Virus record (IMG/VR): IMGVR_UViG_3300003894_000028
Location: 1-22,035 of that record
DNA length: 22,035 bases
Strand: one strand, 5' to 3'
DNA from: a virus
A program made the position numbers and the translations under genes. The notes under the pieces were generated by a model. The model did not search any database and was not told the origin of the DNA. It saw only the letters and a program-made list of their open reading frames with translations. Shown here one piece after another: positions 16,077-21,947 of the stretch; position 1 is the stretch's first letter; every line of letters starts with the position of its first letter.

Positions 16077-16291
16077 TGGTCTCCGGCTCCCTTTTCGTTC
16101 AGTTGCTTCAATGTCAACACCAGATTCTTCTCACCTTCTGAAAATGCCGTGGTGTCCGGCTTTCCCTCAACCCAAGTCCGTCGCATCACAAAGGCGTCGA
16201 CCATGAAGTCAAGAAGTTCTTGACCGTCCTGTTTGCCGAATACCTTTTTGACCGACTGCTCGAAGTTGAAGTTTTCCCATTTCCGACTCAT
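16073..16291 (-). CDS. Bbp19-like small phage protein
   Basis: This encodes 72 residues. It has the pattern of the small phage family named after Bordetella phage Bbp19: a Gly-Gln-Glu-Leu-Leu-Asp-Phe-Met helix (23-30), then Arg-Arg-Thr-Trp-Val-Glu-Gly-Lys-Pro-Asp-Thr-Thr-Ala-Phe (37-50), then Glu-Gly-Glu-Lys-Asn-Leu-Val-Leu and a closing Leu-Lys-Gln-Leu. The family is usually found beside portal and scaffold genes; its function is not established. The start overlaps the portal stop (TAATG) and the stop overlaps the scaffold start (ATGA), so all three are probably translated in a coupled way. Confidence 0.85.
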   Translation of the reverse strand: MSRKWENFNFEQSVKKVFGKQDGQELLDFMVDAFVMRRTWVEGKPDTTAFSEGEKNLVLTLKQLNEKGAGDQ

Positions 16292-17934
16292 TAGATTTGC
16301 GCTCCCATTTGTGTTTCAGCGGCCATCGCCGCATCTTTCAGACCTCCGGCTTGAGTGGCTCTCGTCTGAGCCATCGACGCCTCCATTGCCATCGCCTCCT
16401 GTTGGGCTTGTTGCTCGGCTCGTTGTGCTTGCAGTTCGTCGACCTCGGCTTCGCCTTTGAGTGCCTTCGCCGGGGCTCCATACCGCTCCGCGAGAATTCG
16501 CATCGCACCATTCACGTCGATGATGTCGAGAGCGTTGGGATCGAGTTGTGACCACTGAGCTGCAAGGCCGAACAGGCGCTCAATCGCCTGTGCGTCTTCC
16601 ATTCTTTGGTTTCTTGCGAGTGGGCCTTGATACTCGATCTCAATCTTGGAGTCCGATAAGACATCCGGCTGATCACTGAACTGTCCGGCGCGATACATCA
16701 CACCGAAGACGCGCTCGATCAGCGGATTGAGGAATTCAGTTTGCAGTCGACCGAGCGTCGGCCCGAGGACTCGGTTCATTAGTGAATATCTGATCTCGAT
16801 CTCTGTGGCCGTTGTATTGTGTTTTTGCGGCCCGAGGTTGAGTTGATCAATCAGATAGATCGACTTGATGTTCTGATGGAGTTCTTCGGATTTGATCTGT
16901 ACCGCTTGCCACTGTGTTGCTTGAGTGAGCGGGGCCAGGGAGTTCATGTCCCGGACAAAGGTGAGACCACGCGCCTCGAGGTGGAGGTCGCCGATGATGC
17001 CGGTAGCACTCGCCATGATTGGCGGGTCGATGGTTTTCTCCCACGCGCCCAACTCGTACCGCTTCGCGAGGTTGATCGTCCGGATGTCAGCACGAGCCAA
17101 CACGCCGGGGCCGAAGCCATATAGATCGCCGGTTACTTTCCCCCACCGTGGGACGAGGTACGGCATTTCCTGATATCCCCCGGTCTCGAGAATGTGCTGA
17201 TCATCGACCGCGATCCAGTGTGATATGAACTGTCGCTTCTCCGGATCGGGGATGGGGTTGTCAGGTTGGTAGTCCTCATTCGGCATGACGCAATGGAGGA
17301 ACTTGAACTCTTTGTCGGGATTGTTCTCGAGGGCGTGAGCGATCTTGTCGAGTTTCTCGGCCTCCGGCCATCGTTGCGCCGCCTGTCGAGCGGTCATCTG
17401 TCTCTGGTGGTACACCGTGTCGACGATGCCGTCAGCGTTCTCCGCGATACAGATGCTCCCCAAATGGAGCGCATGGAATTGGAGTTTGAAACTGTTCGCC
17501 TGAGTGGCCTGTTCGACAAACATCGCACCGGTGCCGAACGCACAGAGGTCTTGGTACATCTCCGAGACTTGCGTCGCGAAATTGGAATCGCTGAACGCGC
17601 TCCCCATTCTCCCGGTGCAGTCCTCAAGCCACTCCATCGCCTCATCGGTGCGATTGAGTTCGCCGTCGTCATATTTCATGGTGAACCACGGCGCGGAGGG
17701 ATTTGTGAGGGACGAGTGCATATGCGAGGCGAGCATCGCGTTGGAGTGCATCGCCGTGGAGTCGAAGACCCGCTCTCCCCGGTAGGTGCCGGGAGTGCGT
17801 TTACTGATGAAACCCTGTCGGCCAGGCAGTACGAAGGTTGCGATCTCTTCCCAAAGCGAATCCCAATTTGATCGAGCCGAGACCATCTTCTTGTGTCTCT
17901 CGATCATCTTTTTCGCTTGCATTTCTTTATCCAT
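16291..17934 (-). CDS. Portal (head-to-tail connector) protein, T7 gp8-like
   Basis: This encodes 547 residues, the usual length for the T7-type connector family. The N-terminus has Arg-Ser-Asn-Trp-Asp-Ser-Leu-Trp-Glu-Glu-Ile-Ala (21-32) and Phe-Val-Leu-Pro (34-37), then Asn-Pro-Ser-Ala-Pro-Trp-Phe (78-84) and Gly-Thr-Gly-Ala-Met-Phe-Val-Glu (134-141), all hallmarks. The last 60 residues are Ala/Gln/Met-rich helix, matching the barrel end of such portals. Twelve copies form the ring through which DNA enters and leaves. It starts one base after the upstream stop, with a poor ribosome site, and overlaps the downstream Bbp19-like gene. The terminase large subunit that docks on it is encoded three genes upstream. 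Confidence 0.93.
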   Translation of the reverse strand: MDKEMQAKKMIERHKKMVSARSNWDSLWEEIATFVLPGRQGFISKRTPGTYRGERVFDSTAMHSNAMLASHMHSSLTNPSAPWFTMKYDDGELNRTDEAMEWLEDCTGRMGSAFSDSNFATQVSEMYQDLCAFGTGAMFVEQATQANSFKLQFHALHLGSICIAENADGIVDTVYHQRQMTARQAAQRWPEAEKLDKIAHALENNPDKEFKFLHCVMPNEDYQPDNPIPDPEKRQFISHWIAVDDQHILETGGYQEMPYLVPRWGKVTGDLYGFGPGVLARADIRTINLAKRYELGAWEKTIDPPIMASATGIIGDLHLEARGLTFVRDMNSLAPLTQATQWQAVQIKSEELHQNIKSIYLIDQLNLGPQKHNTTATEIEIRYSLMNRVLGPTLGRLQTEFLNPLIERVFGVMYRAGQFSDQPDVLSDSKIEIEYQGPLARNQRMEDAQAIERLFGLAAQWSQLDPNALDIIDVNGAMRILAERYGAPAKALKGEAEVDELQAQRAEQQAQQEAMAMEASMAQTRATQAGGLKDAAMAAETQMGAQI

Positions 17935-17935
17935 T

Positions 17936-18559
17936 TTATGAACCGGCTGGCGTCAGGTATGACTTTTTCTTTTTTTCCGGGTTCGGGAGGAACGCGGCCG
18001 GATTGAGGATCGTGTTCTCAAGACCGTCCCCCGGCTTGCTGACCTTTTCGGCCTCCTCCTGAGTGACCACCGGAGTCGACAGGCTTTTGGTGAGCATCGC
18101 GATCATCTCCATCAATGCTTTGGTGTTTTCGTCGAGGCCGGGTTTTCCGGTATTGGAAGAACCGCCGGAGGAGCCTCCGGACGAACCGCCAGACGAACCG
18201 CCGGACGAGCCGCCGCCTCCACCTCCACCGCCAGAGGAATAAGAAACCGTTCCCGGCATTGCTCGTCCCTCTTGCTTGCCGGACTGGTGCCAGTGCATCG
18301 CGCCAAATTCGGCCATGCTGATGCCTTCATTCTTCCCGCTGTACGGATCAGGTGCGCCCCGCTTCCAATGCTTGTTGTAGTTGTCCAACAAGTCTTTGTG
18401 CTGTCTTACATACTCAGCATAGTTTGGATTCTTGACTCCTTGACTGCCGTGTTTGGTGGTGAACTTCACGTCCTCCATCTTCTCAGCGGCCGCGATCTCT
18501 TTTTGGTGTTGCGGGTCTGGCTTGCTACCGCCACCGAAAAGGCTTGAGAGGAGGCTCAT
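17936..18559 (-). CDS. Head-module protein with Gly/Ser tether and Lys-run tail (paralogue 1)
   Basis: This encodes 207 residues. Residues 47-100 form a small domain: Tyr-x-x-Gln-His-Lys-Asp-Leu-Leu-Asp-Asn-Tyr, then Ala-Glu-Phe-Gly-Ala-Met-His-Trp and Gly-Lys-Gln-Glu-Gly-Arg. The last part resembles the His-aromatic-x5-Glu-Gly-Arg repeat found in many phage and bacterial surface proteins. Residues 108-135 are a pure Gly/Ser tether. Residues 141-162 form a short amphipathic helix. Residues 180-185 are Leu-Glu-Asn-Thr-Ile-Leu, and the protein ends Lys-Lys-Lys-Lys-Ser-Tyr-Leu-Thr-Pro-Ala-Gly-Ser. The next upstream gene has the same layout and is a likely paralogue. GGAG lies eight bases before the ATG. 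Function is unknown. Confidence 0.8.
   Translation of the reverse strand: MSLLSSLFGGGSKPDPQHQKEIAAAEKMEDVKFTTKHGSQGVKNPNYAEYVRQHKDLLDNYNKHWKRGAPDPYSGKNEGISMAEFGAMHWHQSGKQEGRAMPGTVSYSSGGGGGGGGSSGGSSGGSSGGSSGGSSNTGKPGLDENTKALMEMIAMLTKSLSTPVVTQEEAEKVSKPGDGLENTILNPAAFLPNPEKKKKSYLTPAGS
18159..18218 (-). repeat. 12-bp tandem repeat coding for a Gly-Gly-Ser-Ser tether
   Basis: About five units of a 12-bp sequence close to GAACCGCCGGAC (plus strand) lie in tandem and encode repeated Ser-Ser-Gly-Gly on the minus strand. A further run of Gly codons follows at 18219-18232. Unit identity is high but not perfect, which suggests recent expansion or contraction by slippage. The tether length probably varies among relatives. 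Confidence 0.8.
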
Positions 18560-18561
18560 AA

Positions 18562-19095
18562 TCAGGCTCCGATGGGTGTGAGGAAGGACTTTTTCTTCTT
18601 AGCCTCCTCGATGTTGAAGTTGGTGAGGAGGGTCTGTGCGGCGCTCACGGCCTGTGATGCGGCTTCCGACGATTGCGTCGAAGTCGAGGTCGAGGTCGAA
18701 TTGGTATTTCCCGCTCTGGCCGTAGCGAGATCGGAGAGCATCTTCACCAAGTCGACGAGTTCTCTGTTGAGCGGGTTTTGTTCCTGTTGTGTTCCGGAGT
18801 TGCCGCCGGAGTTGCCGCCGGAGTTGCCCCCTGATCCTGCGGCCTCCCTCTCGCGGAGTTTGGCGGCGTAGTCGACCCCACTCTTCTCATGTATTTTCCG
18901 ACCGGCACGTTTGCCATGAGCGCGGTAGTGGTTCTGCGCGTACTCCGCGGCAGTTTCCGCGAGCAAAGGTGTGCCGTCGTTCCTCATGTAAGCATTGGCT
19001 TGACGACCTCTGTCCCAAGTCCATTTGCCTCCATCGGAGTATTCGTCGTATACGTCCTTGTATTGGTACATATACCTTGCCCAATCTGTCGCCAT
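18562..19095 (-). CDS. Head-module protein with Gly-Asn tether and Lys-run tail (paralogue 2)
   Basis: This encodes 177 residues. Residues 5-67 match the domain of the next gene downstream: Tyr-x-x-Gln-Tyr-Lys-Asp-Val-Tyr-Asp-Glu-Tyr, then Ala-Glu-Tyr-Ala-Gln-Asn-His-Tyr and Gly-Lys-Arg-Ala-Gly-Arg. Residues 87-101 are a Gly-Gly-Asn-Ser tether, residues 108-125 a short helix, and residues 132-140 a Ser-Thr repeat. The protein ends Lys-Lys-Lys-Lys-Ser-Phe-Leu-Thr-Pro-Ile-Gly-Ala. The start has AGGA overlapping the large terminase stop. It lies between terminase and portal, where extra head genes are often found. No named family is recognised. The shared architecture points to a duplicated virion or head-assembly protein. 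Confidence 0.8.
   Translation of the reverse strand: MATDWARYMYQYKDVYDEYSDGGKWTWDRGRQANAYMRNDGTPLLAETAAEYAQNHYRAHGKRAGRKIHEKSGVDYAAKLREREAAGSGGNSGGNSGGNSGTQQEQNPLNRELVDLVKMLSDLATARAGNTNSTSTSTSTQSSEAASQAVSAAQTLLTNFNIEEAKKKKSFLTPIGA
18677..18700 (-). repeat. 6-bp tandem repeat coding for Ser-Thr
   Basis: Four units of GTCGA(A/G) on the plus strand encode the Ser-Thr repeat of the protein at 18562-19095. It is a simple slippage-prone repeat in a presumed disordered linker. Confidence 0.8.
18794..18829 (-). repeat. 12-bp tandem repeat coding for Gly-Gly-Asn-Ser
   Basis: Three units of CCGGAGTTGCC(G/C) encode the Gly-Gly-Asn-Ser tether of the protein at 18562-19095. The unit length matches the 12-bp repeat in the neighbouring paralogue, but the sequence differs, so the two tethers may have expanded separately. 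Confidence 0.8.
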
Positions 19096-19104
19096 CTTTC
19101 TGTC

Positions 19105-20472
19105 CTAGTGAAGTGTTGCGAAGACTCGTGGCCTTCTGATTCCGGAAGCGATCTGCGCGGCGTTCGTTACCATGTCGACGCTTCCCGCCAAGTACCGCAT
19201 CGCATCCGCACCATGCGAGGAGTGGTCGTGAACCGCTTTCTGTCGAAAGACCCCTTTGCGGTCATCCCATTCGCGATGATATTCATAGAGGCAAGACAGC
19301 AAGCGATGGCAATTCGCGCTGTCAATCCAGACGCGGTTCATAATGGATCGCACCGCGTTGATGCCATCCTGTACCGGCATCTTCGGGACGATGTTGAAGT
19401 GCATCCCTAACTCGGCGGCAATGTCGAGTCGGCTCATGCCGGAGGACATTTCCCTGACCTTCAAGTCCCACGGCCCCCAATGCTCTCCCCATATGTAATC
19501 AAGGTTCTGCAGCTCGCGGATGAAATAGTCGAGCCCCTTGCCGTTCTCCTCGATATAGTCGATCAGTCTGATCTCGTTCCCGGCAAACTGCGCCATGATG
19601 ATCGCCGTGGAGTCGGAGACACCCAAGTCCCAAAAGGTATGCACCGGGAGTTTGGAGTCGTAAGGGACTTTCGTGATCCGTCCCTCGAGTTCCATCTTGT
19701 TCATCTGGTCGGCGTAGTACGCACCGCGCACCGTCGACGTGAACTGTGCGAGGAGTTCCTGACCGTACTCCTCCTCGCTCATGGTCTGGCGCATCTGATC
19801 GACCTCATCGGCCATCAGCGTCCCGGCCTCTTGCCAGTTGATCTGAAAACGCGCCCAACCGGTCGGGCTCTTCCCGGCGTGTTCCCACTTGGCGAAGAAG
19901 TCGTTCCCCTTGCCGTTGGGAGTGCCGGAGAACATACAAAAGCCCCGGCGGTCAGCGAGTGCGGGACGGATTACTTTGTCGAAGGCTCCGTGGGGGAACA
20001 TTCCATACTCGTCGAGTACCGCGCCGTCAAAATACTGACCACGAATTGCGTCAGGATTATCAACACCGTAAAGCCTAATGCGAGAGCCATTAGGCAAGTC
20101 GCAACGCAACTCGCCTTCGTGGTACTTAACCATCGGGACAACCTTACTGAACTCCTTGAGGTAATCCCACGCGATGCTCTTCGACATCTTGAGTTGAGGT
20201 GCGATATACGCGAACCTGGATCTTCCGTCTTTAGCGGCGAGGGCTTTTGCCAGAAGGTGATTGATTGCCGCCACAGTCTTACCAGAGCGACGAGCGGCCA
20301 CGACGACCGTGAACCGGTTCTCATCCATGAGTCGGTGAATTTCCTTCTGGTGGGGATAGGGCTTGTAGGGGATGACAATGGTCTTGATGACCCCCTTCTT
20401 GAAGTCCCCGACCTCACCGCCTCCCGATGACTTGAGAGGTTCAAGGTCTTCACGTTTGAGGTTGCTCTTCAT
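19105..20472 (-). CDS. terL: Terminase large subunit (ATPase and nuclease)
   Basis: This encodes 455 residues, a normal length. The packaging ATPase has an arginine-containing Walker A motif Ala-Ala-Arg-Arg-Ser-Gly-Lys-Thr (59-66), a Walker B motif Gly-Ala-Val-Leu-Asp-Glu (150-155) and a coupling Ser-Gly-Thr (182-184). The C-terminal RNase H-like nuclease shows Phe-Trp-Asp-Leu-Gly (280-284, Asp282 as first acidic ligand) and Ser-His-Gly-Ala-Asp-Ala-Met-Arg-Tyr (419-427, Asp423). The enzyme drives DNA into the procapsid through the portal and cuts the concatemer. The ATG is not preceded by a clear ribosome site. Instead it follows two tandem CCCAAAGCA units, after a 35-bp gap from the HNH gene. 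The stop overlaps the ribosome site of the next gene. Confidence 0.97.
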   Translation of the reverse strand: MKSNLKREDLEPLKSSGGGEVGDFKKGVIKTIVIPYKPYPHQKEIHRLMDENRFTVVVAARRSGKTVAAINHLLAKALAAKDGRSRFAYIAPQLKMSKSIAWDYLKEFSKVVPMVKYHEGELRCDLPNGSRIRLYGVDNPDAIRGQYFDGAVLDEYGMFPHGAFDKVIRPALADRRGFCMFSGTPNGKGNDFFAKWEHAGKSPTGWARFQINWQEAGTLMADEVDQMRQTMSEEEYGQELLAQFTSTVRGAYYADQMNKMELEGRITKVPYDSKLPVHTFWDLGVSDSTAIIMAQFAGNEIRLIDYIEENGKGLDYFIRELQNLDYIWGEHWGPWDLKVREMSSGMSRLDIAAELGMHFNIVPKMPVQDGINAVRSIMNRVWIDSANCHRLLSCLYEYHREWDDRKGVFRQKAVHDHSSHGADAMRYLAGSVDMVTNAAQIASGIRRPRVFATLH

Positions 20473-20489
20473 GCTTTGGGTGCTTTGGG
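20472..20489 (-). repeat. Tandem 9-bp repeat before the large terminase start
   Basis: On the minus strand CCCAAAGCA occurs twice in direct succession, and the second copy runs into the A of the terminase ATG. It occupies the position where a ribosome site would be expected. It could be chance or a translational control element. Confidence 0.5.
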
Positions 20490-20507
20490 AAATACACGTC
20501 GACTCAC

Positions 20508-20732
20508 CTATTTATTCCGGCCGCGATTCTTCGAGGCGCTTTGGAGTCTGAGGTTGCTCCGGGAGTTGTTATTCGGATTCCGATCTTTGTGATCCACGTC
20601 CTTCCCCCTGACAGCACTCTCCCCGAGCCGCTTTGTCAGGAGTGTGCGAGCCGCATTGCGTTTCGCTCTCCGGCGTATCTGCTCCGGTTTGCCGTGGTAC
20701 TCGCGATATTCCTTCTTGTAGTCTCTGGTCAT
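20508..20732 (-). CDS. Small HNH endonuclease between terminase genes
   Basis: This encodes 74 very basic residues. The N-terminal half is an Arg/Lys-rich helix. The catalytic part reads Gly-Lys-Asp-Val-Asp-His-Lys-Asp (43-50) with His48, then Asn-Asn-Asn (54-56), Ser-Asn-Leu-Arg (59-62) and Lys-Asn-Arg (68-70), an HNN-type version of the HNH metal site. Small proteins with this DVDH, NN and NR pattern are common in marine and other phages. It lies between the probable small and large terminase genes. Such enzymes either help terminase cut DNA or are free-standing homing endonucleases. The ATG has only a weak purine-rich site upstream. The sequence cannot decide between the two roles. Confidence 0.85.
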   Translation of the reverse strand: MTRDYKKEYREYHGKPEQIRRRAKRNAARTLLTKRLGESAVRGKDVDHKDRNPNNNSRSNLRLQSASKNRGRNK

Positions 20733-20796
20733 TCCATCTCTTCCCTCTCGTCCCCTCGAAAACGGCCATCTCGACTCCGGTTGTATTTGGTTTTAT

Positions 20797-20883
20797 CCGG
20801 ATGCGCTCCGGCTCCGGTCTTGTGACGCGAGTGTTTTGCGACTAGGTTTCGCGTCGCGAAGCGACTCGCAGTTGCTCCGCAAC
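20797..20883 (-). other. Cluster of three small hairpins between terminase small subunit and HNH genes
   Basis: The 162-bp gap between the two genes (20733-20894) has no convincing open frame. On the plus strand it contains GTTGC-TCC-GCAAC (20871-20883), GTCGC-GAA-GCGAC (20853-20865) and CCGGA-TGCGC-TCCGG (20797-20811). A further GCGAC at 20838-20842 (minus strand GTCGC) could compete for the middle stem. No T-run follows in the sense direction. It may control readthrough into the HNH and large terminase genes, or be a remnant of an inserted element. The structures are seen; the role is unknown. Confidence 0.55.
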
Positions 20884-20894
20884 CGCTCCGCAGC

Positions 20895-21485
20895 TCAGTC
20901 TTGCCATTTGAAGTTGAGCGCGATGGGTTGGTCATCAGTAGTGACCTCGACGGCCTTGACTTGGGGGACTAGGAATTTCGCCACGTCGCGATGGCACTCG
21001 AGGCGTACCGCGACAGGAGTGGTCGGGTCGTTGGCAATGGCCGCGATGGCAACTACCGGGTCATAGCCTGGAACTTCCCTGTCCACCTTCATCCGGAGGG
21101 TCTGCGCTGAGACCGGTGCCTTTGACTGAGCGAGAGCCGCGCTCCGGGCTTCCATTGGATGTTCTTCGGGGCGTGGTGGGATGCCTTGAGTGTCCTTGAG
21201 GCGGTAGAAGCATCCCCCTCGTCCCCGGTTGATCATCTCGATATGAGGCTTGATCTCTTTGATGGCGTAGTGCAGATTCCTCATGGGTATCTTGTTGTCC
21301 TTAAAGAGAGCCTTGAACTCTTTGGAGTCATGCTCCCCGCCATCGGAGAGAACGAGTTTGATGATGTCGAGGGCTTTCTGGACTTGGGGTTGGAGTTTCA
21401 CCGGAGCCCACTCGCGGATGTTGCGGCCTCCTTTCGAGCGGGGCTTGAGGGTCGGTTGTTTGGATTTGGTTGAACCTTCTGACAT
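20895..21485 (-). CDS. terS: Probable terminase small subunit
   Basis: This encodes 196 residues. Residues 33-98 look like a winged-helix DNA-binding domain: helices around 34-47 and 54-62, a recognition-like helix 68-80, and a wing Arg-Gly-Arg-Gly-Gly-Cys-Phe-Tyr-Arg-Leu (87-96). The C-terminus (141-180) reads Tyr-Asp-Pro-Val-Val-Ala-Ile-Ala, then Pro-Val-Ala-Val-Arg-Leu-Glu, and Phe-Leu-Val-Pro-Gln-Val-Lys-Ala-Val-Glu. That resembles the conserved end of many phage small terminase subunits (Asp-Pro, then Arg-Leu, Lys-Ala-Val-Glu). It lies two genes upstream of the large subunit. The protein would recognise the packaging site. No good ribosome site is seen before the ATG; a purine run AAGGAAGG lies about 20 bases away. 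A DNA-binding regulator is the alternative. Confidence 0.7.
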   Translation of the reverse strand: MSEGSTKSKQPTLKPRSKGGRNIREWAPVKLQPQVQKALDIIKLVLSDGGEHDSKEFKALFKDNKIPMRNLHYAIKEIKPHIEMINRGRGGCFYRLKDTQGIPPRPEEHPMEARSAALAQSKAPVSAQTLRMKVDREVPGYDPVVAIAAIANDPTTPVAVRLECHRDVAKFLVPQVKAVEVTTDDQPIALNFKWQD

Positions 21486-21571
21486 TTTGATATGTGGGGC
21501 GTGTGCCTTCCTTTATATGCGCGGCGGGCGGGGCTTTTTTTGGCCCCCACCCCCCTCAAGGCATTAGTACA

Positions 21572-21588
21572 TCCTAATATACTTATGG
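21572..21588 (-). promoter_or_regulatory. Promoter-like element, proximal copy
   Basis: The minus strand reads CCATAAGTATATTAGGA and differs from the copy at 21791-21807 at one base. The end, TATATTAGGA, recalls the TATAGGGA initiation part of T7-class promoters. I see no matching -35 box at the usual spacing for a sigma-70 promoter. It lies about 87 bases before the small terminase start. A phage-encoded single-subunit RNA polymerase would be expected elsewhere in the genome if this is right. Confidence 0.5.
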
Positions 21589-21645
21589 CCCAAAAACATG
21601 GCGTCCAGGCGGCTCAAGTGGGACTTCGGCCCAAGATTCGGGGCT

Positions 21646-21663
21646 CACCACCCTCTCGTGGTG
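21646..21663. other. Hairpin CACCAC-(6)-GTGGTG in the control region
   Basis: A 6-bp perfect stem with a CCTCTC loop (plus strand) lies between the two promoter-like elements. No U-run follows in either direction. It is possibly part of the leader of the transcript from the distal promoter. Confidence 0.4.
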
Positions 21664-21790
21664 GTGGAAGCCTCCCAAAACCCCTTGTTTTATAGGCTCC
21701 ACTGAGTTTTGTGGGTCTTGGGACACGCCCCACGAGGGTCGAAAGGGCGTCAACTGGCCGATTTTGGCCGATTTGTGGGGAATAAGAGTC

Positions 21791-21807
21791 TCCTAATATA
21801 CTCATGG
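21791..21807 (-). promoter_or_regulatory. Promoter-like element, distal copy
   Basis: The minus strand reads CCATGAGTATATTAGGA, followed by GACTC, so the initiation end reads TATTAGGAGAC, reminiscent of T7 TATAGGGAGAC. Sixteen of 17 bases match the copy at 21572-21588, and I see no other copy in the window. It would drive transcription to the left through all genes in the window. Confidence 0.5.
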
Positions 21808-21828
21808 TCAGACCAATTTTTCGAGCCT

Positions 21829-21850
21829 ATCGACACGACCGCGTGTCGAT
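21829..21850. other. Perfect 9-bp hairpin upstream of the distal promoter
   Basis: ATCGACACG, a 4-base loop and CGTGTCGAT form a perfect stem. On the minus strand, no U-run follows directly (AGGCTCGAAAAATT). It may end or insulate the upstream transcription unit, or be a protein-binding palindrome. Confidence 0.5.
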
Positions 21851-21904
21851 GCCTCACCTTCCCCGCTCCACCCCAAAGGTCGACAGCGAGATCACCCCAA
21901 ACAA

Positions 21905-21947
21905 CGTCCGGAGCCTTTGTACTCGAGCGGAAAATAGTTTCCGGACG
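21905..21947 (-). terminator. Possible terminator-like inverted repeat
   Basis: CGTCCGG and CCGGACG are 7-bp perfect complements about 29 bases apart, with a smaller GGAAA/TTTCC hairpin competing inside. On the minus strand the second arm is followed by TTGTTTG, a weak U-rich tract. It could terminate transcription of the gene upstream of the window edge. The long loop lowers confidence. Confidence 0.3.

Noticed and set aside
21614-21805. 63-codon minus-strand frame starting inside the distal promoter element
   Set aside because: Its start codon is part of the repeated promoter-like 17-mer, the other copy lacks an ATG there, and the product is Pro/Arg-rich with no ribosome site.
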